From: Dactylorhiza incarnata
Taxonomy: Eukaryota > Streptophyta > Magnoliopsida > Asparagales > Orchidaceae
DNA: 64,000 nt
Direction: 5' to 3'
Assembly: GCA_033032865.1 (NCBI GenBank)
Contig: JAWHQI010000019.1
Coordinates: forward strand, 14,860,001-14,924,000
Shown here: one piece after another, positions 51,991 to 62,436 of the stretch
Layout of the letters: the number at the start of each line of letters is the position of its first letter
Position numbering within the stretch: position 1 is the first letter of the stretch
Made by a program: the position numbers and the translations under genes
The notes under the pieces: model-generated
What the model was told of the DNA's origin: nothing
Seen by the model: the letters and a program-made list of their open reading frames with translations, nothing else
The model's database searches: none

Positions 51991-53238
51991 CTAGCTTATA
52001 GGCCTATGAAAAGAAAAGTGCACAGGTAACTGTTCTAATATGCGTGTAGGTATCGGGTACCTATACGGAGAAAGAATAGTCACGCCTCTACCCGAATAAA
52101 GATAAAACCTTCCCATCACAGGTAGAGGGAAAAGAAAGTAAGAAGTGGAGGAGGAGTCCTCCTCACTATTCTCACCAAAAACATCCTTGCCCAGCAAGGT
52201 GTCATCTTCAGGGAGGCGGCAGGAAGAGAAGGCAATGAATGAGGCTTCCTCTATGGAGGGGGGATCAACCTCCTCACATAAGAGGATGCTCTCATCATTG
52301 ACTTGAGCAAAATGCTCCAAGTCCTCCTGAAGTACCTGTGAAGACTCAACCTGCACAGGCTCAGATGAAGAAAGGGGATTAAGAAATAAAAAAGAGGAAG
52401 AACATGAATAAAAAACAATTGGGGGAGTGATCCCGGTCTCACTCCTGGCAGGATCCAAGGATAGATCGCTATCATCATCGTAAGTATCATAGCGAGGGGA
52501 ACCCAAGAACTCAAGGGCCTCAGTGGTGGTTTGGACCTCCTCGTCCCATGAAGAAGTGCAAACCTCCTCATCAGAGAGAGTATCCTCCTCATCCCACCGA
52601 GGTGCACCATCGTGTTCAAAGTATTCGTTCTCCCCTTCGGGGAAAACAAACTCCTCATCCCACTTTGGAGCATCCTCCGAGTCAGAAGCATAACCCCACT
52701 CCTTCACTTCGATAGGATCATAAAGAATGTGTGTAGAAAAATCTTGCAAAGAAACTGGAGGAACAAACAGATTTGGTTCCTCCGCAAAAAGATCTGCTAA
52801 AGCCTCCTCGATGGAGAGAATACTTTCCTCATCCCACTCAGGTGCATCTAGGAGCTCCCATTCCTCTCCTTGTTGGCCAACGGATGAGTGATCATCATCA
52901 CTAGGAGTGAAGCCATACACAGGGAGTGAGGAGTCCGTGCACGAAATAAAATTGGGGGTAGAGGGAACGATTGCCTCCATGGGTACAGAATGAGTGATGG
53001 GGACAATGCTGTCATGAGTGGAGGAGCGGCGTTCAGGATTGAAAAGACTAGGACAGTCCTTCAATTCATGACCCTCTCCTCGACACAACAAGCAAACAAC
53101 GTTCCTACACTGCCTAGCATTTAACTCATTCATTTGGTCTATATAATAGACCATCATGTCGTAAGTGCCAGGAGAAATATCCCATGAAGACATTTTCAAC
53201 AATAAAAGCAGATAAAACGAAACTGAAATTCTCTGCAA
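51991..53238 (-). CDS. Acidic protein with CCHC zinc knuckle and WDEE repeats (up to 415 aa)
   Basis: An intact frame just inside the PBS. The better start may be Met16 (MSSWDISPGTYDMM). A single perfect zinc knuckle C49-x2-C52-x4-H57-x4-C62 (CLLCRGEGHELKDC) suggests RNA binding, as in gag nucleocapsid, but I see no capsid domain. Residues 63-415 are acidic, Ser/Glu/Asp-rich and probably disordered. They hold four APxWDEE-like repeats with Trp at about 135, 193, 215 and 231; the last is SWDEE. The C-terminus EQLPVHFSFHRPIS matches that of the protein at 24176-25156. Its survival in an element without pol suggests either recent activity or a function. The role is unknown. Confidence 0.6.
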   Translation of the reverse strand: MQRISVSFYLLLLLKMSSWDISPGTYDMMVYYIDQMNELNARQCRNVVCLLCRGEGHELKDCPSLFNPERRSSTHDSIVPITHSVPMEAIVPSTPNFISCTDSSLPVYGFTPSDDDHSSVGQQGEEWELLDAPEWDEESILSIEEALADLFAEEPNLFVPPVSLQDFSTHILYDPIEVKEWGYASDSEDAPKWDEEFVFPEGENEYFEHDGAPRWDEEDTLSDEEVCTSSWDEEVQTTTEALEFLGSPRYDTYDDDSDLSLDPARSETGITPPIVFYSCSSSFLFLNPLSSSEPVQVESSQVLQEDLEHFAQVNDESILLCEEVDPPSIEEASFIAFSSCRLPEDDTLLGKDVFGENSEEDSSSTSYFLFPLPVMGRFYLYSGRGVTILSPYRYPIPTRILEQLPVHFSFHRPIS

Positions 53239-53424
53239 GGAAATCTACACAAACTAATAAAACTCCTTGGATTAAACTTGCTTAAAACTTTAAAATAGGA
53301 GAAAAAGAAATAATAACAAACAATATATATTTAAAAAGCAAACAATAATAATAAGGCGGTTATAAACACTAGAAGAACTACTATCTCTCGGCTCTCCCTC
53401 TTAAGAAAACTCACACGTCTGTGT

Positions 53425-53442
53425 TCCCCGGCAACGGCGCCA
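53425..53442 (-). other. Primer binding site of inverted Athila-type element
   Basis: TGGCGCCGTTGCCGGGGA on the minus strand, six bases from the LTR end (GCCATCA). It shows that the LTR at 53449 is the 5' LTR. Confidence 0.85.
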
Positions 53443-53448
53443 AAAACT

Positions 53449-55094
53449 TGATGGCGCAAATCTTAGCACACCACTATAGGCGGTAGCTAGACTACGGCAC
53501 GAAACGACAGTGTACTGATCGTTCAAGTAATATAAAATGGGAATGAATCCCCAAGTATCGATCTCAGAGGAACACAGTAAGGTGGAGTTATCTTTCATGG
53601 AAGGACTTGAGATCGAAGTCCTTTAATCAGAAGTAACGCGAAGGGGGCTGATTTGGTTGTGGAAAATAAAGTAAAACAATTATAACTACTCCTATGCAAT
53701 GCCGCTATGCAATGCTTCGTTTGGCGGAATGGAGACTAGGCAGGCCTTGAGCGCTGCGTCGCAAGGGCGGATGGACGAGTAGGCAAGCAGAATCAAACTA
53801 TGCAGGCCTTGAGCGCACTGCCTCGTTAGGCGAATGGATTACACGGGCCGCTATGCCACGCTTCACTAGGCGGATGGACGAGAAGGCTAGCGGATGGAAT
53901 GGTTTGCACCGGCAGAGTCGGAATGGATTACACGGGCTGCTATGCCACGCTTCGCTAGGCGGATGGAAGAGTAGGCATACGGATGAGGGTCGCAAGCACC
54001 TCGTCGACAAGCGCGCCACTAGCAATTGCTAGTGCGGCACACGAACGTGACGACGGGATGGAGGATGGAATGGGGCGCACCTCAAGCACACAGATAAACA
54101 AAAGGGTACTTCACATAGACATGAAATAACTTTAAATAGCAAGGTCTATAGTGTTCTTCATCAAAATACAAAAGATCTAACTATTACAACAATCAATAAG
54201 AGGAGAACAAGGCAAGAAATCGACCGAATCCGAAGGCTCGCTGTAGATTCACGGTTGGAATCGCCGGGTTGTCAATCCGCATCCAAGCTCGGTCCGCAAC
54301 TACGTCCGGGGTAGAGAGAGCTGTCACGACTCTCCAATGAACCCGTCTTGTTCGTCTCACGATCCGGTAGAGGTTGCAAACTTCCTCTTGCTTGAAGGAA
54401 ATGGCGGCTAGATCTTCTCTTTAAGCTTTAGGATGAAGGAGGAGGCCGAGAGGAAGCTCCGGCTCAAGATTGGCGTGAAGAACAAGCCCGGAGCACCTCC
54501 TGGTGGTGGAAGATGATGCAGGGGGCGGAAGAGGAGAAGAGAGATCGAAAACGGCGGAGCAGAATGATCGTCCGACCTATTTTCGCGGGCTGGATATTTA
54601 TAGAAAACAGGGCGCACGATCAGTGGCGCACGATCAACTGATCGTGCGCACTAAAAGCTGGTGATCGTGCGCTCTGTGCCCGAAACCTGCAAGACAAAAC
54701 TGCAAAAAAATATAAAGCGCACGACCGTGTGCACGATCGTGCGTAGCAAACGCACGACCAAAATCCGAAGCTGTTTTTGGGCAGCAAATGAACTCGCACG
54801 ATCAGAGGTGCACGAGCAACTGATCGTGCGTGAATGAAACGTACGATCAGTGGCATTTCAGGCAAAAATTGCCACCAAACAGACTCCGAGCATCGCACGA
54901 TCCATGAACCTGCATGAAAACCTCCAGGACTACAGGAAAACAAGGGATCACACCAAGAATGGGCATAATGTGCACTAAGAGTTGAATAATAGACGGCTAT
55001 TAAATATAAATGAAAACAAGCCTAAAGTGTGGTGCAAAGACTAGAAAATTGGCCCAAATGAGTCCGAAAATATGTATATAATTGGGACTCATCA
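53449..55094 (-). repeat. 5' LTR of Athila-type element
   Basis: 1646 bp, reverse complement of the 49113 LTR with scattered substitutions and a few indels. Array at about 54610-54905, TATA at about 54589-54603 on the minus strand. Confidence 0.85.
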
Positions 55095-55576
55095 ACCACC
55101 TAGGGTTAATCCAAGTGTAATAACAAGGAGGGTGTTCTTATGGGTAGATACCAACAACACTAAGTGTCTTGAGAAAGGGAGCTTTGGAGTTTCATCCCAT
55201 TGTGGTTCCTATTACCGTAGCGAGCCCCTCATAGGGTAATCCACGGGAAGTCCAAGATTAACCATAAATTGTAGGGATAAGTTGATGTACAAGATTAACT
55301 TAATAATACGCACACCCACACCCCGTAGTTATGGGTGGTTAGTTGGTTTGGTTGTACGAGCGATAGGCTCGGTGGTTGAAGCAGCGGACTAGTTAGTCCG
55401 GTGAACTTGTGACTCAGTAATGCTTGTTGGTATGGACGGGTTGGTCCGGTGAGCCGTTGGCTCGGAAGGTTATAGTGACGGGCGGGTTAGCCTGGGGAAT
55501 TTATAACTCGGTATATAGTAGAACATTTTTGCATGTGCATGAAGGTGGTGGGTCTTCGGTATTGGACGGTCGTTCA
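55095..55576 (+). repeat. LTR of second Tekay-like subfamily, right part
   Basis: After TSD copy ACCAC it continues from the inverted piece (50764) and aligns with 18775-19255 of the giant LTR, including one 5S-like module (55139-55262) and the minisatellite (55386-55519). It is cut at 55576 by element C; the 5 bp before the break are GTTCA. Confidence 0.75.
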
Positions 55577-57219
55577 TGTTGGAGCCTATGTTCCGCATTT
55601 CTTGGTTTGAGAATAACAAATACCGTGTTGTATTTGATCAACTATTTTGTGTGTTTATAGTGTGCAGTTTGTACAGGAACTATAGCTACACATTCCTTGA
55701 ATAGTATACTGAATGGAGATGACTCTCTGGAAAGAGAGCTAACGCCCCGCGTTAGCTGTTAACGCCCAACGTTAACCTCCGTTGAGAAGGAATCCGTCGA
55801 GAAGAAATCCGTTGAGAAGGCAGAGACAACGCCAGGCGTTAGTACTTAACGTCGGCGCTAACTGTTCGATGAACTTCGCTAAGAGTTCGACGAAAATTCC
55901 GTTCGACGAAAATTCCGTTGGACAAAAATTCTGTTCGACGAAATGTGAAGGTCACTCGATGAATTGGAGTTCGACGAACTGAGTTCCTACATGACAATAT
56001 TGCGTTCGACGAATTTGAGGTCGTTCGACGAATTTGAAGGAGAACAACTCAATGCCAGCGTTGACGCAAAATGCCATCGTTGAATCCACAAACTGCCACG
56101 ATCTTGACGGTTGCGCAATTTCAGCAACGATAGTGCACGTTCACTAACGCCGGCGTTAACCCTTAACGCCGCGTGTTAGCTTCCGAGGCTATTTAAAGTA
56201 CAACCCCTCTCATTCCTTGTGAGATGATTCCAGAATTCTGATACTTTGGAGAGAGGTTCGTGTACAGCAATTAAGAGATCTCCCTTGGGCTAACATGAAG
56301 ATCTAAAGAAGATTTTGAAGGAGAAGGTCTACAATGCATATTCCATACGAAGGATGATCGTTTCAAGAACTCCAACATCTACATCGACTTTGTTTTCACC
56401 TTCAGAATTTCTTGGGGAGTTTCTCTTTACAAATCTTGTAATCTTTTATTTTTTCCTTTTTTTATTTTGTGTGGAGAAATCGTTCGGTGAGAACATCGGA
56501 TTCCTGGAAGGATTCCGTGGGTAAATTCGTCTTGTGTTGGCGACTAGGTCCTTGTGAGGCTTAGGGGGTAATTCATCGCCTTGTGCGTGGCGACTAGGTC
56601 GAGGGTAGATCTATGGGGTGGTTAGAGGCCTTATCTAGGGATAGTTAGGCTATAGCCAACCGGCCCTTGGGAGAAGGACCGGTGAAACAATAAAAAGTGT
56701 TTTTACATATTCTCGCCTTGATTTCTAGCGTTATAGAAAAAACATTTGAGTATTCAATTTATTATGAAATAAAATCATGTCTTTCAATGTTCTATTCAAT
56801 TGATTTTATTTCCTTTTCAAGAATGTTTTAATTTATATTTTCATCAAAGTATTAAAATTAACCTTTGAAATACAATAATCGTTTTCCTTAATTATCTCTT
56901 ATTTTCTGGAATTGTATTTTATTTTAGATTTCATAAGTAAAATCATTGTGGCAATCTTTTTGTTCTAAGGAATATTTTTCTGGAGAGCTAACGCCCAGCG
57001 TTAACCCTTAACGCCAGGCATTAGTAACAGTTAACAAAAAGTTTTGTTTCTCTTGTTTAAAAAGGAATCTTCAATATAATCTTATCTGAGATATTAAAAT
57101 TTTCCTATAAAATATTCTAAAACTTCAGTCCCAAAATCTGATAAATTTAATTAAGATTTTAATTCCATAAAACCCTTATTCACCCCCCCCCCCCTCTAAG
57201 GGCGTCGTAAGATCCAACA
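55577..57219 (+). repeat. 5' LTR of element C
   Basis: 1643 bp, TGTTGGAGCC...GATCCAACA. TAACGCC/GGCGTTA and TTCGACGAA arrays at 55739-56175, including the perfect palindrome TAACGCCGGCGTTA at 56145-56158. TATA-like CTATTTAAAG at 56189-56198. A 12-C tract lies at about 57183-57194 near the end. Confidence 0.9.
56189..56198 (+). promoter_or_regulatory. TATA-like box of element C LTR
   Basis: CTATTTAAAG, about 30 bp after the last palindrome. The 3' LTR has the same box at about 63010-63019. Confidence 0.5.
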
Positions 57220-57221
57220 CG

Positions 57222-57236
57222 TGGTATCAGAGCCAG
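57222..57236 (+). other. Primer binding site of element C
   Basis: TGGTATCAGAGCCAG two bases after the LTR, a perfect initiator-Met tRNA type PBS. Confidence 0.9.
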
Positions 57237-57268
57237 GTTATTCCAATACGGCTTCACAACCGGGAATA

Positions 57269-58651
57269 ATGGTGCTTCATGATCTCGCATCTTCTAGAGG
57301 GGATAATTTTTATGAAAATGAAAAATCATTATGTCCACCATTATTTATGGGTGAAAATTATAATGGGTGGAGAATACTTATGGAAAATTTTCTTAATTCC
57401 TTGGATATTGAAGTTTGGAATATTACAATTAAAATGCCCCAAAATATTTTAAATAAAAATGAAATGTTTTTAAATGCCAAATCAATGAATAGTCTATATT
57501 GTGCATTAGATCAAAATATTTTCAAATTTATTTATACACTTCCTAATGCTTATGAAGTTTAGAAATTTCTTGAGAATTCTTATAGTCTTCCTTCCGCAGA
57601 TGATGAATATGAGCAATTCCTTATGGATCCAAGAGAAGAAGACAACGTCACAATATTGGTCTCAATTGATGGCAACACATCAAGCAAAAGAGAAGATGGA
57701 AATTCAACTATGGAAGAGGAATGTGAAGAAAATGTCAAAGGAACCCTTGGTTCAAATATTGTCTCATCCCATAGCAATGTAAGAAATTCCAAGTCCTCTC
57801 TCTTTGTAAGAAATTTAATTTATACACTACATATGCTTAATATTACTAAACGTAGAATTAAAAATTTGAAAGATGTTAATTTCAAACTACGTTTAGAAAA
57901 TAAAACTTTAAAAGCAAATGCTAAAGTAGAATCAAGTATTGATGTGTTAAATTCTCATTCATGCTCTTTAATTATAAATGCTAAACCTTGTTTTGATAAT
58001 AATACTTTTACAGAAGAACTCAAGGTTTTAGAAAAAGGAATTTTAATTTCAAAAGAGCATAATGAAAAATTGATAAAAGAAAATGATAATTTAAAGGATA
58101 AACTAGAATCATTAAAATTGTTTATTGAAAATTTTCAAGTAAAAAAATTTTCTTAACTCTAGTTTATTAAGAAATCTAAATTTAAAGAGCTTAACTTCAT
58201 ATTTAAGAGTATGTCTATAAGAAAGAGTGGAAATGAAAATCATCAAAATAAGAACCAGTCATTTAAAACATATTGTAACCCACTCTTTCAACATTCAATT
58301 CTTAAGAAAGACCATCACTCTTATAAACTCTCAAAAAATCAATATAATAAAATTCATTATGATTATCAAAATCAATGTATTTTGAAAAATAATTTGAATA
58401 AACATAAATCCCAAATAAATTATTTTTCAAACAACTATCATTCCAAAAAGATGTCAAATAATCATAATATGAATTTAAAAGAAAAACAACCAAAGTATGA
58501 ATGGAGGCCCAAAATTAAAAACGAAACACTAGCTCCACTTGTAAAGGCCCATTCATCACTATCTCTCCAAAATCCAACACGATGTATTTGGGTACCCAAA
58601 GGAACCATCACACTTGGTCCCCTTTGGATACCTAAATCTCTCATTCACTAA
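57269..58651 (+). pseudogene. gag: Sirevirus-type gag remnant of element C
   Basis: ATG at 57269. N-terminal copia-gag motifs: CPPLFMGENYNGWRILMENF, SLDIEVWNI, LNAKSMNSLYCALDQNIF and NAYEV. A TAG at 57560 replaces the usual Trp of the EVW motif. The same frame continues with KFLENSYSLPSADDEYEQ, an acidic segment, KRRIKNLKDVNFKLRLENKT and other coiled-coil-like stretches, then stops around 58154-58165. It reopens to EWRPKIKNETLA and IWVPKGTITLGPLWIPKSL, ending at 58651. Most of the central gag domain is missing. It shares this reduced design with the gag of element A, so the reduction predates both copies. Confidence 0.7.
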
Positions 58652-59604
58652 TAAACATTGTATTGCATGAAGTAAACTTAATTATAAATGAAATATCATT
58701 ACTCTACTTCATGATATGCTTAATTGCTTCTTCTTTTGTTTATTTTTCATTTTTGAATCAACTTGTTTATGATCACTTTATGTATCATGAGATATGACTT
58801 TCATTTTGAAGCCTAATGTTCAACAAATCAAATTGAATTAAATTGAACATAAAGTCATATTTTTTTTAAGTGATCTATCTTTTCTTTTTAAATGTTTTAT
58901 CCTTTTTAAATCCATTGCCTATAAATGTCTTATATTATCATTATAAATTGAATGCTAAATTTGCTAAATGATATTATCAAGACTAATCAAATTACTTTCA
59001 AAATCAGATTTAAATGGATTTTTAGGGGTCTAAGGCTAAAATATTAAATGCGCAACTAATTGCATATTTGTCTATTTTCTTTGTTGCATATGATAGCCCC
59101 TATAATGAAAAATCATAATTGAAAATTTACAAAAAAGATGAATATGATTTCACACACTCCATCTTGATCAATTAATATCCTATGCTAAAATTCACTATAA
59201 TCATATATCATAATTCATGATCCATCAAGACCTATCTTAAATCAACTAATTCTATCAACCTTAGGAATTATGAAAAATATGATTACAACTAGTATAATTG
59301 TTTTATATCTTGTTTTGTGTGTGTGATGTGCCTCTCTATTGTTTGCATGTATCTCATTATCTTTAGACCTATGAATTAACTTGATATCAACAAGATGAAA
59401 TCAAATAGAATTGTCACTTCATTCTAGGTCTATAAATTTTTCAAAACTCTAAAATTGATTACATGCAAACCAATTATATATATTTAGCATATTTTGCATA
59501 ACGTCCAAATTCAAAATCTACTGTATGTTCTAAAACTAAAACAAACTCATGTTTTATGAATCAATCCTTAGACTAAAACGCTTAGTATATCCATAATCAT
59601 TAAC

Positions 59605-59845
59605 CTATGACATGTGTCTCATAATAGCAAGGGCGTAGGATTGTGTGCATTAGAGGCCTAACCTCTAAGTCATGTCTTGTCCTTAACCGGGGAGGGTTCC
59701 AGTGGGGGCTTGCGAGGCACTGGGGGGAAAGAGTGCTAGGTCGAGCATCGTCATTTGTATGCACATGGGATTAACATCCCAACCTACGGCATGTGTGCAT
59801 CTCCTCATGCCCATCCGTCACTTAGTACGGGGCTAGAGTTTAGTC
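59605..59845 (+). repeat. Conserved GC-richer block in element C
   Basis: Counterpart of 720-960 (reverse complement). It contains GGGGAGGGTTCCAGTGGGG, AAAGAGTGCTAGGTCGAG, the hairpin GGGAT-taac-ATCCC and TACGGCATGTG. Confidence 0.55.
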
Positions 59846-61037
59846 ATGTAGTTAAGGTATCTTGATCTTAGATATACTTATATTATATTCATTGCATGAA
59901 CACTATCTCACTCTTTATGCATAAATCATGCATATTTATCTTTGTCCTAACATTGCATCTTGTGTTTGCATATTTTATTATTTTGAGCTTTAATGATTTT
60001 ACCAAACACAAGTACTTGAAAAATCACTAAAAACATGTTAAAAGAGCCTTCAAATCTAATCAATATACTCTGAAATTTCAAATGAAGGAAGGTCTCTTTA
60101 TAATACAAATGAATCATAAAAAAGATTTTTCAAAACATCAAAATTTAGTGTTTTGTTTTGGCGTTAAGAAGTTAATGCCTGGCGTTAGCTCCTTTGCCCC
60201 AAAATATATATTTTTTTGTTTTGAATTATTTCTGGTATTATTTTAATATTTTGTGTGTGTTTTATTTCTCTGTTTGTAAACAGTTTTCTATCTTTTTATT
60301 TCTTTAAAACAAAATTTTATTTATTTAAAAATATATATATGTATTTTCTCATGCATTATTTTTGTTTATTTCTTTGGCATAGAATATCATTTACTGAAAG
60401 GGCTATTGAAGACTTCTATGTTTTCCAGAGAATATATATAAAAAAACAAATACAATATTACAAAACAATTTCAAAGAACAAAAATATGTTTTTCTTTATG
60501 TGTGTTTATTGTTTTGTGCATATATAAAAAAATCCAAAAATTTATAAAAACTGATTGTTATTCATTGCCATTGTCAAGGATGATTAATTATATCAATTAA
60601 AGATTAAATACAATGTTTAATTTAACTTTCAAGTTTCTTAAAAAATATTTTTTTGTATTTATCATGCCTTGAATATTATCTTGTTATGTGCAATGAAATT
60701 GATTGTAGATAAACAAGTGTAGAAATACTTAGCATGCCTCTAAGTATGAGTAATGTGTTATGTTTGATAATGATTTATTCACTCACTTATTTTGATAATC
60801 TACATATATTTACAATCTTATACTTGCATGATTGTGTAGTGTAATAACATAAATAATTAACATGCATAAATAGATTACCTACACAACATTCAATTGGCTA
60901 TTACAATTCTTTGTCTTTCATGCACTTATTCGTTAGAGAAATGTGGTTTCAAATGCTAAGTTTGCAAATCAAGTGAATTCGGAGTCCTTTGTCACTAAAC
61001 TAAAAAGAAAATAATCAATGACAAGGAAAACTCCACC

Positions 61038-61265
61038 AAGCACTACTCACCATCCTGATAAGTCATAATGAGCATTGTGAGGTTGAGCACCTTGGCTAAA
61101 GAATTGTAAAGTGTCTTGTAGCAAACAATTTATACACCACTTCTCTTTAGTACACCGGATCACAATAAAAATGAAAATAAAGTTAAAAAGTATAAATGTG
61201 ATCCTCAAGCACTACTTTGCACCCTGATAAGTCTTAATAAGCATTGTGTGTGCAGAGCACCTTGG
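61038..61265 (+). repeat. Two copies of conserved Sirevirus-like non-coding block
   Basis: Copies at 61038-61094 and 61207-61265 share AAGCACTACT, CCTGATAAGTC, TAATrAGCATTGTG and GAGCACCTTGG. A third copy is in element B (42104-42162). Confidence 0.6.
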
Positions 61266-62420
61266 TAGTTGTACTCTTTATTCATGTGCATTGAAATATT
61301 GTGGAAGTAATAGTATTTGTGTATTTTAATGTTGTGTTATTTCATTATATATGTCATGTGTTTTTGATTGATTCACTTGTATACTTTATCAAAACACTAT
61401 TTTGTACACATCATTATCTTTCATAAAACTTCTACTCATGAGAATTGGATCCTAATGCTCATCTACTCAATTCTCTACAAACTTAAGTAAATGCATTAGA
61501 TAACAAAGCATGACCGCTACAATATTTATGATTACTTGAAATGCAAATTTTATTACATTATAGTTTGTGTATCTTTTCTTGATATTATGAAATCATGCTT
61601 GCAATATTATCTTAATGGAATAGCATCTCTTCAATTTGTAACTCAAACATCAACTTTTCAAATTTAAAACTCATTATCCTTTATATGATTTTATCTTCTA
61701 AATATGATGTTTATGTTTAAGAGTGCTTATTATATTCTTTCGCTAAGTTTACCACTTATGCTCATTCATGTCTATTATTTTTAACACCATGGTTTCAACA
61801 AGTGGTATCTTAAAAAAAGAATGCTTACTTTATCATTTCTGTTATGTTGCTTACTACTTTATGTTACATATATCATGCTTATATTTTTTTTCTCAACAAG
61901 TAGTATTTAACAAGCTTTTGATTGCATCTTATTTTTCTTCTCGACATAAAATATATTACTCCTTATTATGCATACTCACTCCTAAAACCCTCTTTTGATA
62001 CTACCAAAAGGGGAGATTAAATTGCATAAATCTAATTTTTAGGGGGAGTGCTTTATAATAATATTAAACAAAAAAGGGGTATATTTGTAGGGGGAGTAAT
62101 CATACATATGCTCGATCATGAAAACCTTCAATAAGTGGTTCCTTATCTATCTTACAAGATATACACTCATCCCTACCCACTTTTGTTAATAACAAAGGGG
62201 GAGAAGAAATTGAGAAATCTAGTAAAATAGATATTTAGGGGGAGTAAATTTTAAGTGAACACTTATGTACGGGGAGGACTTCATAAAGAAAAAGTATACA
62301 TTATCACTATCAATTCTATCACGCTCTTAACCTGTTATTCATGCATATATTATTACCTCACTTATCTATAAACACAAATGGTTTTATGTTCACTAATTTC
62401 TCATATAGGTATTTGTTATT

Positions 62421-62436
62421 ATCAAAAGGGGGAGAT
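62421..62436 (+). other. Polypurine tract of element C
   Basis: ATCAAAAGGGGGAGAT directly before the 3' LTR. It is the last of several similar tracts. Confidence 0.85.

Larger units (their letters stand above)
48350..55094 (-). mobile_element. Athila-type element broken by an inversion
   Basis: Two LTRs of one family face each other: 49113-50763 (plus) and 53449-55094 (minus). GTGGT follows the first at 50764-50768 and ACCAC follows the second at 55095-55099. These are reverse complements, so they are the two copies of one TSD after an inversion. 50764-~51060 is Tekay-like LTR in reverse orientation that continues at 55100. The element therefore inserted once in minus orientation, and its 3' end plus some flanking DNA was then inverted. 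It carries one acidic zinc-knuckle reading frame and no pol. Confidence 0.8.
58652..62420 (+). other. Non-coding interior of element C
   Basis: Where pol should be there is AT-rich DNA without protease, integrase, RT or RNase H motifs. Conserved islands are 59605-59845, one palindromic site TAATGCCTGGCGTTA at about 60173-60187, and the duplicated 58-nt block at 61038 and 61207. PPT-like tracts lie at about 62003-62017, 62041-62048, 62091-62098, 62190-62204 and 62236-62245. Frames such as 60255-60527 are Phe/Tyr-rich by composition only. Confidence 0.6.

Noticed and set aside
48350..55094. Two independent Athila-type elements inserted head to head
   Set aside because: The outer 5-bp flanks are reverse complements of each other, and the flanking LTR joins only if one block is inverted. 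A single insertion plus one inversion is simpler.
57222..57236. Possible tRNA gene fragment (initiator Met)
   Set aside because: Only the 3' acceptor complement is present, directly beside the LTR. It is a primer binding site.
60255..60527. Hydrophobic Phe/Tyr-rich frame resembling a membrane protein
   Set aside because: T-rich AT-biased non-coding DNA gives Phe/Leu/Tyr runs. There is no homologous frame in element A.
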